A stretch of 64,000 nt of DNA, taken from contig JBBJJH010000001.1 of NCBI GenBank assembly GCA_037623315.1, positions 1 through 64,000 on the forward strand, read 5' to 3'. This document shows, one piece after another, positions 46,388 to 54,495 of the stretch; positions within the stretch are counted from its first letter, which is position 1; each line of letters starts with the position of its first letter. The translations under genes were made by a program, and so were the position numbers. The stretch comes from Halanaerobiaceae bacterium ANBcell28 (GTDB lineage Bacteria > Bacillota > Halanaerobiia > Halanaerobiales > DTU029). The notes beneath the pieces are model-generated. The model made no database searches, was not told where the DNA came from, and was given only the letters and a program-made list of their open reading frames with translations.

Positions 46388-47572
46388 TTAATTGAAAGAT
46401 ATAATAGAACCTAATTTATTTTGCACTAATTCAAGATCATCTTCTATTAAATCAATTTCAATAATCGATAAACTAATATCACCATGCTCAGTATTGATAA
46501 TATAAGTATCTCTTATTTCTACTGGACTATTCATCTTATGAAATGCTGGGTAGACAAGATATATTTCCTTGCATTTATATGCAATAGCATAAGCAAGCAT
46601 TTGATATACATCTGAAGATAAAATCATTTTATTAGGATTCTTATATTTAGCATCTAAAATAACTTTTACTTCATTATTTTCACGTATAGCAATATCTGGC
46701 TTTAATTTAAATTTCTTATTAGCACCTTCAGCTTTAGCAGCCAAGTAATATTCAGGCTTTTGGTATAAAACTTCTTTTTGACTATTGATATAATATTTAT
46801 GCAACAACTGATATACAAAAAACTCAAATAAATCATATAATGGGACAAGAAATGTGAAGGTTTTTTGATCTCCTTCATAGAATCCTGGTTTTAAATTATA
46901 ATAAAACATTTTAGCCATTTCAAATAATGGTTGATAGTTTTGATTTAGTCTATTAAAGGTCACTTTTTTAAAAACAATTTCTGATAATCTAATTGTATCT
47001 ATATCTTCTAGATAAATAAGAGCTTTTTTTAGTTCTTTTTTATTTTCAACAGATCTAGTTTGGCTTAATAAATACATCATAGTTGTCTTAATAATCTTAT
47101 TTAAGATAGTATTCATAGTAAATTCATCATATTGAACATAATGTAAGTGCTTGTAGTATGAATTTTTCTGCATTGTTTCAGAAAACAATATCTTCCCCTT
47201 TATAAATTGAGTATTAGAAATAGCCATTTCATATTTTCTGTGAACATCACTAAGAAATAATTTGAAAAAGCGTTTTATAAAAATTGATATAAATATTTCG
47301 AATAGATCACTCTTATACATCAGTATTTCTTGGGGAGAAGGTATCTCTTTAGTTTTTATATAGCCAGAATAATAAAGCATCTTAAATAATATTTTTATTG
47401 CTTCATCTTTTTTATCTACTAAATCCATTCCTGAGCTTTCTTCAAATATTTTCGGAAGAATTTGAAGTTTAACTTGTTTATTTGCTACAAATCCAACATA
47501 GTGTTTTAATAATATAGAGCCATCTATTTGGTATATAAAATTTTGTGGTTTCCATAATTTTTTTAATTCCAT
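46388..47572 (-). CDS. mcrC: McrC-type nuclease, frameshifted near its N-terminus
   Basis: The open frame from the ATG at 47572 gives 394 aa with an McrC nuclease core, FKLKPDIAI and VILDAKYKN, the PD-D-x-K residues. It is broken at its start. Upstream of this ATG the same frame stays open (YYFNINEDRKILIDL and further) with no start codon, while the best start is the ATG at 47649, overlapping the mcrB stop with GGAG eight bases before, reading MKNITLT in another frame. Loss of one base near 47620-47635 explains this. The natural gene would be about 46388-47649. If the lesion is real, only a protein lacking the first 25 or so residues is made. Confidence 0.8.
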   Translation of the reverse strand: MELKKLWKPQNFIYQIDGSILLKHYVGFVANKQVKLQILPKIFEESSGMDLVDKKDEAIKILFKMLYYSGYIKTKEIPSPQEILMYKSDLFEIFISIFIKRFFKLFLSDVHRKYEMAISNTQFIKGKILFSETMQKNSYYKHLHYVQYDEFTMNTILNKIIKTTMMYLLSQTRSVENKKELKKALIYLEDIDTIRLSEIVFKKVTFNRLNQNYQPLFEMAKMFYYNLKPGFYEGDQKTFTFLVPLYDLFEFFVYQLLHKYYINSQKEVLYQKPEYYLAAKAEGANKKFKLKPDIAIRENNEVKVILDAKYKNPNKMILSSDVYQMLAYAIAYKCKEIYLVYPAFHKMNSPVEIRDTYIINTEHGDISLSIIEIDLIEDDLELVQNKLGSIISFN

Positions 47573-47645
47573 AATAGTTCTTTGTTGCTTTTCATTTAGA
47601 TCTATAAGGATTTTTCGATCCTCATTAATGTTAAAGTAATATTTT

Positions 47646-49217
47646 TCATCGGTTTTGCTCCGTATAAATAGATATTATAGATTCTTCAAATTCAGAAATA
47701 TTACCTGTTTTAGATTCCATTGAAAGAAATTCGATACCTCCATGTTCTTTCAAGAAACTAGATCCTATAATCTCTTTTATAGCTGATAGATCATTATAGA
47801 AGTATTCCATTAATAATGGAATTATTTTATAATACCAGGTATTATGAAAATCTTTCAAATTAAGCAAACCCATAAAGTACGAGTGACCTATTCGATGATC
47901 TCTATCGAGCATATCTATTATCTTCCCATTAAGTTTTGTTAGCAATTTTGGCAAATCAATAGTATCATTAATTACTCCATTTTCATTAGGAAGATTAAAA
48001 ACTTTTATATCTGGTTCTATTTCAGCAAAAGTAAATCTTCTTCTCAATGCTGTATCTAATATAGCTATAGAACGGTCTGCAGTGTTCATTGTACCAATTA
48101 TATAGATATTAGAAGGCAACTTAAAAGATTTTTTAGAATATGGTAGAGTAATTGATAATTCCTCTCTCTTATCCTTTTCAATTAAAGTAATTAATTCTCC
48201 GAAGATCTTTGCTATATTTCCTCTATTAATTTCATCAATTATTAAATAATACGGAGTTTGATTTATATTATCATTAACAGCCTCTATTTCTAAATCTTCA
48301 ATCTCAAGTAAGCTCTTTAAATCAGAAAAATCTATCCGTGAAAGTTCATATATTGTTTTAGAAGTTAATCTTGTATTACCATTATAAGAGTATATATTAA
48401 TTGCAGTATCGTATTCTTTTAGCCATTTGACTTTTCTTCTATGTGGATATAAATTTAGTTTACTAGCATTATAATAATAATCACTAGTTATAATACCTAT
48501 ATCTCTAATTGTCTCATGACTATTTAGTATAAAAACAATATCACCAGTGCTCATTTCATTTACAAAAGAATCAATACAATGAGCGTCATGTTTGGGTTTT
48601 TCTTCTGTTTCATCTCTTTTATTCAATAGTAAGTTGTATATATCATCATGTGTTTTGCCTTCTAAGGATCTTTCTTTTAACCATCCAATAGCTATTTCTT
48701 TATTATCTTTACAATCTTTATATATGTTTCTTTCATCTTTACGACCTAATGATACTTTCCATATTCTACTGGCTTCTGAAAGCATTTCTATCCCAGAATT
48801 CTGTACTTCTGATTGTTTTATATATTGCATAGAAGCTGAATTAGCTAACTGTTTTATTATACCATCTTGAATTATATAAGAAATCTCACTAGAGTCATTT
48901 TTATTACTTTCATCACTCTCTAATTGTGGTCTTATTCCTTCTATAAACTCTTCATATGAATAGGCTTGATGGAAAGTAACAAACTTAACCCTTTTCTCTC
49001 TTTCTATTTCAGAAAAACTTTTATACTTTCCATCATTGAAATTCATTTCAAATGACTCTACTATTTTTTTGGTTGCATAGGTTTTACCAGTACCCGGAGG
49101 ACCATATAATATTAGATTCGGATTAAATTGAAGCAATTCCGAATATTTTTCATATAACAATAACTCCTCCAATTTATCACTTGTATCCATTGGAGTAGTT
49201 TCTTCATAATCTTCCAA
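47646..49217 (-). CDS. mcrB: McrB AAA+ GTPase part with EVE-like insertion
   Basis: The 523 residues hold Walker A YGPPGTGKT (38-46), Walker B YLIIDEINRGN (about 320-330) and IGTMNTADRSIAILDTALRR, the McrB family set. Between Walker A and B sits an extra roughly 125-residue block (about 148-275; RIWKVSLG, DIVFILNSHETIRDIGIIT, RRKVKWL), resembling an EVE/PUA-like fold that reads modified bases. The nominal TTG start at 49217 has no good ribosome site. The frame continues upstream without a shift into the 247-aa domain gene, separated only by a TAA. It is therefore the C-terminal part of one McrB gene. Confidence 0.85.
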   Translation of the reverse strand: MEDYEETTPMDTSDKLEELLLYEKYSELLQFNPNLILYGPPGTGKTYATKKIVESFEMNFNDGKYKSFSEIEREKRVKFVTFHQAYSYEEFIEGIRPQLESDESNKNDSSEISYIIQDGIIKQLANSASMQYIKQSEVQNSGIEMLSEASRIWKVSLGRKDERNIYKDCKDNKEIAIGWLKERSLEGKTHDDIYNLLLNKRDETEEKPKHDAHCIDSFVNEMSTGDIVFILNSHETIRDIGIITSDYYYNASKLNLYPHRRKVKWLKEYDTAINIYSYNGNTRLTSKTIYELSRIDFSDLKSLLEIEDLEIEAVNDNINQTPYYLIIDEINRGNIAKIFGELITLIEKDKREELSITLPYSKKSFKLPSNIYIIGTMNTADRSIAILDTALRRRFTFAEIEPDIKVFNLPNENGVINDTIDLPKLLTKLNGKIIDMLDRDHRIGHSYFMGLLNLKDFHNTWYYKIIPLLMEYFYNDLSAIKEIIGSSFLKEHGGIEFLSMESKTGNISEFEESIISIYTEQNR

Positions 49218-49271
49218 GTCAGTAGAAGAGTTTTGACTTCCCGTTTTCTTTCTACCAACTATAAGATTATC

Positions 49272-50015
49272 TTATAAGAATATGGGATTATACTCTATAT
49301 AGTATCCCTTTTCTTCTAAATCATCTAGTAGAATTTTCAAATATTTTTCTTTTCGAGGAGCATTATCTAATTTTGCATATTTGAAAAGCTCTTTAATAGT
49401 ATATCTTTCTTCTTCAGGATTTCTCACTTTATATAGGTTATTTAAAAGATCATAAGTTATAAATGTTCCGTTTTTATAGATCTGCATACTTAATATCTTT
49501 GTTTCGTTAAGATTATTAATTAAGATTCTAACATCTTCTTCTTGGAAAGATTTTTGCTCTTCTTCAAAGAAAACATCTTCCTGGTCTTCAAGCATAATAT
49601 AAAAATTACGAAGATTACCTTCTATAACTATATCTTTAGGTTCTGGACACTTAGAAGATGTCTTGATAGGCACAAATCCAGATTTATGTGATTTTATAGA
49701 TTTATTTAAAGTATTAAGATCCAGTTCAAAATAGCGATATCTAGCAAATTTATTTTGATATCTTATTGGTTCATCAAATTTTTTAACTTCTTCAAAAAAA
49801 ACAACCTCTGAGTTTTCTTTGTTAATTTTGTTCTTTTTCTGCCCATATTTAGTTACTTTCCAAAGTCCAATTACTTGGCCTTCAAAAATAGGAAAAACAT
49901 AATCACCTGCCTCTATACCACCATAATATACACTACCCCTTTCACCACCAGCATAAAACATCTCATTAATTTGTTGAGGGTACTTTCTGCTAAATTTACC
50001 AAAATACAAACTCAT
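49272..50015 (-). CDS. N-terminal recognition domain of McrB, cut off by a TAA
   Basis: The 247 residues start LYFGKFSRKYPQQINEMFYA and include GGIEAGDYVFPIFEGQVIGL and FARYRYFELDL, a conserved EVE/PUA-like module often found fused in front of McrB-type ATPases. The frame ends in a TAA at 49274-49272; the next 18 codons are open, in the same frame, and read as a polar linker (DNLIVGRKKTGSQNSSTDLE) into the McrB ATPase. So this is the specificity domain of that protein, ended by one nonsense codon. AGGGAGGCGAG precedes the ATG. It may still fold and bind DNA by itself. Confidence 0.75.
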   Translation of the reverse strand: MSLYFGKFSRKYPQQINEMFYAGGERGSVYYGGIEAGDYVFPIFEGQVIGLWKVTKYGQKKNKINKENSEVVFFEEVKKFDEPIRYQNKFARYRYFELDLNTLNKSIKSHKSGFVPIKTSSKCPEPKDIVIEGNLRNFYIMLEDQEDVFFEEEQKSFQEEDVRILINNLNETKILSMQIYKNGTFITYDLLNNLYKVRNPEEERYTIKELFKYAKLDNAPRKEKYLKILLDDLEEKGYYIEYNPIFL

Positions 50016-50095
50016 TTTCTCGCCTCCCTATAGTCTAGTCTTAACTGTTTTCAAACACTAATTACATCATTCACTAATATAAACATATAAAAAAG

Positions 50096-51061
50096 CTATC
50101 TAGTTGCACTAATTTCCTCCGTTTTATTTAAATAAGAATAATACTCAGGTATCTGGTCAATTAATATTTTTTCTCCTTTAGCATATTTACCAAACTGGTT
50201 CATAAAAGATTTAATATTCTTAAAAAAAGTTAATTTTTTATATCCAAAATCATGGTTAATAATTGCTTCATCACAATATTTAATATTGAAACCCTGCTGT
50301 ATTGCACTAAAGCAAAAATCAATATCTTCTCCAGCAGCATTAGGAAATTCTGTGTTAAATCTTATAGAACGAGCAGCTTCTTGGATGATAGCTAAATTAC
50401 ATGTAGGACCATATAGAAGCAAATCACTATCTTTAAATCTTCTGCCGTTTAAAGTTCCATTTATCTCATGATATTTACCTAACCATGTCTTATTGTAAGA
50501 TTTAGTCTTTCCAGATAATATGTGAGCTTTTGAATCTTTTTTGAATGCATTTATAAATTTTTCTACCCAATTATCCTCTGGAATACAATCAACGTCTGTA
50601 AAAACTATAATATCAGCATTATTTTTTAAAGCGATTTCTAATCCTTTATTTCTCGCATTAGCTGGTCCTTGATTTTTATTAAATTTATAAAATACTAAGT
50701 CGTCTTCTAGCTTATATTGATAAGGAGAACAATCATCTACTATAATTATATTGTCAATCTTATATGTTTGACTTCTTAATTTAGAGACTAATCTTTTAAG
50801 ACAATTATAATCAAAATCCGTTTTTATATAAGCAGGAATAATTACAGCTACTAAAGGATTTTCATTAAGATTACTTTCATAAAATCCTTCTACTATTTCT
50901 GCTTTTGAATTAGTGATTTTCTTTGGTTTTTCTTTCTTTCGATTGAATGAATATACTTCCAATATTTTTGTAAGAATAAAAGGAAGCTTATATTTTCTTT
51001 CTATTCTGTCTTCCCAGTACTTCAATACATCTGAATATGGAAGCATTGATAAACAACTCAT
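50096..51061 (-). CDS. GT2 family glycosyltransferase
   Basis: The protein is 321 aa. After about 70 residues of unique N-terminus it has the GT-A fold motifs: VAVIIPAY, NIIIVDDCSP, GPANARNKGLE and the DxD-type FTDVDCIPEDNW, then a second half with AAGEDIDFC. It transfers a sugar from a nucleotide sugar to an unknown acceptor, in the cytoplasm or at the membrane face. No transmembrane segment is obvious. It is the last gene of a four-gene unit and starts six bases after the second radical SAM gene. Confidence 0.85.
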   Translation of the reverse strand: MSCLSMLPYSDVLKYWEDRIERKYKLPFILTKILEVYSFNRKKEKPKKITNSKAEIVEGFYESNLNENPLVAVIIPAYIKTDFDYNCLKRLVSKLRSQTYKIDNIIIVDDCSPYQYKLEDDLVFYKFNKNQGPANARNKGLEIALKNNADIIVFTDVDCIPEDNWVEKFINAFKKDSKAHILSGKTKSYNKTWLGKYHEINGTLNGRRFKDSDLLLYGPTCNLAIIQEAARSIRFNTEFPNAAGEDIDFCFSAIQQGFNIKYCDEAIINHDFGYKKLTFFKNIKSFMNQFGKYAKGEKILIDQIPEYYSYLNKTEEISATR

Positions 51062-51067
51062 CTTTAA

Positions 51068-51997
51068 TCACCCCATACATGCACAATTTTTGCAATAATA
51101 ATGTTTTTTATAATTCTTAATAAAAAAATCTCTTTTACCACTACTCCATATTTCTTCAAGAGTTTCTACATTTAAATTCCCATAAATATATGGATTAAAC
51201 ATATTACAAGGGCTAACTAATCCATCGTGTAATATGCATATTTGAGAATTTAAAGAAGGACAGAGACTTGCATGTCCATATGTCTTTGTTGAAGTTTCAA
51301 GTCCAATATTTATTCCTGCTATTTGATTAGGATAAATGCATTTCAGTTTACTATCTGCATATAATGTTTTAGCCTTTTTAAACTGATGATTAATTTCTTC
51401 TATATTTTGACTTACTAATTCCATAAATCCAGTCATATCTTCATCATATCTTACTGTATTGTATATAATGTTTAAATCGTTAATTATTGCAAAATGGGCA
51501 ATATCATATATCCTATGTAAATTATCTTCCATCATTGTAAAAACAAGAAATGGTCTAGTATTCATTTCACTTAAGTTATCAATAATATTTTTAATTAAAT
51601 CATAATCACAGTTAATCCTTATCTCTTCTAGTTCAATCTTATCGGGGCTATCAATGGAAATAAACAATTGAGTATTATACTTTTTAAAAGATTCTATAGT
51701 AAGGGGACTTTTGAAAGATAGATTTGTGAATAAATGAATACCAACATTAGGCAATGTATCTCTTGTATATGCAAGCATTTTATTAAACTCAGGATGTAAT
51801 GTGCTTTCTCCTCTGCCATTTAATCTTATAATCTCTGTTTTTCCTTTTAAGCTATTAATAATTTTGCAAAATAAATCCCAGGATATAAACCTTTTTTCTT
51901 CAATAGCTTTTTGGCCATACCCACACATCTTACATGATAGATTACAGTTATTACTTAACTCAATTAAAACTTCATTTAATTCTATCATTGATTTCAC
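51068..51997 (-). CDS. Radical SAM/SPASM enzyme (second of two)
   Basis: The 309 residues begin with the 4Fe-4S site CNLSCKMC (Cys18, Cys22, Cys25) in a TIM-barrel enzyme, followed by LNGRGEST. The C-terminal part carries extra cysteines (CPSLNSQICILHDGLVSPCN; later CKNCACMG), so it probably binds auxiliary iron-sulfur clusters as SPASM enzymes do. These enzymes modify peptides, sugars or cyclitols by radical chemistry. Its start overlaps the first radical SAM gene by four bases. The substrate is unknown; no precursor peptide gene is visible nearby. Confidence 0.82.
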   Translation of the reverse strand: MKSMIELNEVLIELSNNCNLSCKMCGYGQKAIEEKRFISWDLFCKIINSLKGKTEIIRLNGRGESTLHPEFNKMLAYTRDTLPNVGIHLFTNLSFKSPLTIESFKKYNTQLFISIDSPDKIELEEIRINCDYDLIKNIIDNLSEMNTRPFLVFTMMEDNLHRIYDIAHFAIINDLNIIYNTVRYDEDMTGFMELVSQNIEEINHQFKKAKTLYADSKLKCIYPNQIAGINIGLETSTKTYGHASLCPSLNSQICILHDGLVSPCNMFNPYIYGNLNVETLEEIWSSGKRDFFIKNYKKHYYCKNCACMG

Positions 51998-52830
51998 TCC
52001 ATTTGATTACATTTTAATACTTTACAAGGCAAATTACATTTTTGCATTTTTTCAAGAATTTTTAAAATATATTCTGACTTTAACAGTTCATTTAGCTTAT
52101 CTTTCTTTAAGTTACCAATAGGCCTTCTACATTCTGAAATTAATTGCTGTTGAAAACATGTAAAGACATCACCATTAGGCATTACAGAAAGATTCTTCCC
52201 TGCAGCATAGCATTGTGTTTTTGTTTTTTCTGGAACTTGGATGTGCTTATCTGATTCTAGCGAAGTCCATTTGCCATTAAAACCATCTTGAACATAGGCT
52301 TGTATTGAATGATATATACCTAATTCCTCGGCAAAAGCTGCTACGTTTTTTACATGATTTCTAGTTTCTTCAGCTAAAACTGATTGAATACTTAGTTGGC
52401 TTGGCTGCAGAATTCTACTTGCATATCTAGTATTATTTATTACTAAATCATACGATTGATCTCCACGTATATATTCCCAGAAATTTTTCTCCATAGTGTC
52501 AATTGAAACGACTATATGGACGTTATAGTTTGCTAGAAAATCTATAAACTCCTTATCCATCAATACACCATTTGTTATTATAACTGTCCTAATATCTTTC
52601 TTAACTATACTTTTTATTATTTTAGATACTTTTTCTTTGTGTACTAATGGTTCTCCACCAACAATGCAAAGCTCCTCAATTGTATCAAGAGCTAGAATAT
52701 TTTTTATAAACTTATTAACGTCTAGAAGCTCATCTTCATATTTCATTTTCCAATGTGAACATTTACTACACCGTTGATTGCAGTCAAATGATACGAGATA
52801 AAAAAGATCAACTGGTTTATACTTATACAT
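51994..52830 (-). CDS. Radical SAM/SPASM enzyme (first of two)
   Basis: The 278 residues contain CNQRCSKC (Cys17, Cys21, Cys24), CIVGGEPLVHKEK, TNGVLMDKEF and SIDTMEKNFWEYIRGD, the usual radical SAM elements. The C-terminal region has CYAAGKNLSVMPNGDVFTCF and CNLPCKVLKC, a SPASM-like auxiliary cluster site. It differs clearly from the other radical SAM enzyme next to it. It overlaps the epimerase gene by eight bases and the second radical SAM gene by four, so all are co-translated. Confidence 0.85.
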   Translation of the reverse strand: MYKYKPVDLFYLVSFDCNQRCSKCSHWKMKYEDELLDVNKFIKNILALDTIEELCIVGGEPLVHKEKVSKIIKSIVKKDIRTVIITNGVLMDKEFIDFLANYNVHIVVSIDTMEKNFWEYIRGDQSYDLVINNTRYASRILQPSQLSIQSVLAEETRNHVKNVAAFAEELGIYHSIQAYVQDGFNGKWTSLESDKHIQVPEKTKTQCYAAGKNLSVMPNGDVFTCFQQQLISECRRPIGNLKKDKLNELLKSEYILKILEKMQKCNLPCKVLKCNQME

Positions 52831-53788
52831 AATTACCCTCTTTTGCTATTAGGTTTAATCCCTCGATTAAACTAATTTTTGGTGACCAATTTATTAATTT
52901 TTTAATAAGAGTATTTGAAGGTCTTCGCCACATAGGATCATCTTTTTCTCTAGATTTATAGTTTATTTCATAGGGCACTCCTAATATTTTTGAAATAAGA
53001 TCTGCTAGCTTGTTTATAGTGACAGACTCCTGATTGCCAATATTTATTGCAGTAGGTAAGCTTCTCTTTAAAAAGAGTAAATCAAAAATTGCTCTGGCTA
53101 CATCATCAATCCATGTAAAACTTCTTACTTGTTCTCCATCACCATATATATCTATAGCTTCATCCTTAGACATTTTATGAAAGAAATTAGGTACTACCCT
53201 TCCATATCCTATATTTTTCTTATCCATTCCTAAACCATAAACATTAAACAATCTTAGATTTGTTGCATCTCCTCCCCTTTTTATATAATTTAGTATTAAT
53301 TCTTCTCCTAATCTTTTTGCTGCTGCATAAGAACTTCTCTTTGTAAGTAATGAGATGTGTGAGTTTTCATTCTCAGATATTTTGTCTACTCCTATAATTT
53401 TCGGAGATAAATGACCATATACTTCACTAGTTGAAGCATATAACAATCTTACATTATCTCTTTTAGCTATATCTATCATCTTCCTTGTTCCTAATGTATT
53501 AGGGTTTATTACTGATAATGGTTCTTTCATATATACCAGGGGAGCAGCAACAGATGCTAAATGAATTATGCCTGAAACTTTGGGTATTTTATTAATGTCA
53601 ATGTAACTAACATCAGTCTCAATTTTTGAATAAAGAGAGTTTTTAATTTTCAAAGGGTAACTTGTTATATTATTATCAATAACGATGACAGGTATATTCA
53701 AATCAATAAGTTTTTTTACTAAGCTTGAACCTATAAATCCTTCTCCACCAGAGATTAAAATAGGATTATTTACTTCATAATTCTGCAC
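52823..53788 (-). CDS. NAD-dependent epimerase/dehydratase, UDP-glucuronate decarboxylase-like
   Basis: The 321-aa extended SDR enzyme has the Rossmann motif GGEGFIG (14-20), HLASVAAPLVYMKEP, TSEVYGH, the active-site YAAAK, and GRVVPNFF, YGDGEQVRSFTWIDD and NIGNQESVT. The overall pattern is closest to UDP-glucuronate decarboxylase or dTDP-glucose 4,6-dehydratase-type enzymes. It makes or alters a nucleotide sugar that the GT2 enzyme downstream may use. The start is a GTG preceded by AGAGGTGA. It lies 75 bp after the UvrD gene and leads the cassette. Confidence 0.85.
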   Translation of the reverse strand: MQNYEVNNPILISGGEGFIGSSLVKKLIDLNIPVIVIDNNITSYPLKIKNSLYSKIETDVSYIDINKIPKVSGIIHLASVAAPLVYMKEPLSVINPNTLGTRKMIDIAKRDNVRLLYASTSEVYGHLSPKIIGVDKISENENSHISLLTKRSSYAAAKRLGEELILNYIKRGGDATNLRLFNVYGLGMDKKNIGYGRVVPNFFHKMSKDEAIDIYGDGEQVRSFTWIDDVARAIFDLLFLKRSLPTAINIGNQESVTINKLADLISKILGVPYEINYKSREKDDPMWRRPSNTLIKKLINWSPKISLIEGLNLIAKEGNYV

Positions 53789-53863
53789 TTTATCACCTCT
53801 TTTTGTTTATTTATAAAATGGCATTATATTTTGAAGAATTGTGCTATATTAAAAATTTGTCTA

Positions 53864-54442
53864 CTATTTTATCCATTTACTCTTTTGTTTACTACTTAAG
53901 ATATATAAATGATCTCGAGCCCTGGTCATTGCAACATACAACAGTGACCTCTCCTTATTTTTAAAATCTTCTATTTCTCTAGAGTGCTCTAATTTATTCA
54001 AATGATATTTATATGGAACCATGTCTTCATTCATTCCTACTAAAAATACTACTTTAAATTCAAATCCTTTAATACTATGCATGGTTCCTATATAGACATT
54101 ATTTTTACTTATAGGATTAACCTCTTCTAAAGGTATAGTACTTATCTTCAAGCGATTCAAAGTTTCTTTAATATCAGTCAAATAGCTGTTAACTCGAGAA
54201 ATAATAGCAATTTCACTGTAGTTAATATCAGACTTTATTATTTTCTCAATTTCTTTTACGACATATTTACTTTCCTCTTCTTGTCCAACAAATTCCCTAG
54301 TGATTGGAACCTGTCCACTCATTACACATCTTGAAGATTTATTTTTAAAAACAGTTGAATCATAATCCTTAAAATTAACTCCATCTATAATCTTTTCAGC
54401 TTGTTGATTAATTTCTAATGTATTCCTATAGTTAATTTTCAA
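53864..54442 (-). pseudogene. C-terminal half of the frameshifted UvrD-type helicase
   Basis: The fragment holds the last helicase motifs: a tetrapeptide-rich IGTMHSIKGFEFKVVFLVGM (motif V region) and LLYVAMTRARDHLYIL (motif VI). The same frame stays open upstream to about 54545, reading GDIRQKIYSVNTNFSK (motif III) and GSRTRELKINYRNT, so the apparent ATG at 54440 is not a natural start. With 54496-55980 it forms one gene of roughly 704 codons, 53864-55980. One missing base near 54545 has divided it. Confidence 0.85.
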
Positions 54443-54495
54443 CTCTCTTGTCCTACTACCCCTAATATTTATGCCACATTTAGAAAAGTTAGTGT

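Noticed and set aside
51068-52830. Prokaryotic viperin
   Set aside because: Radical SAM enzymes in a defence island invite this idea, but both carry SPASM-type C-terminal cysteines and no nucleotide kinase gene is adjacent.
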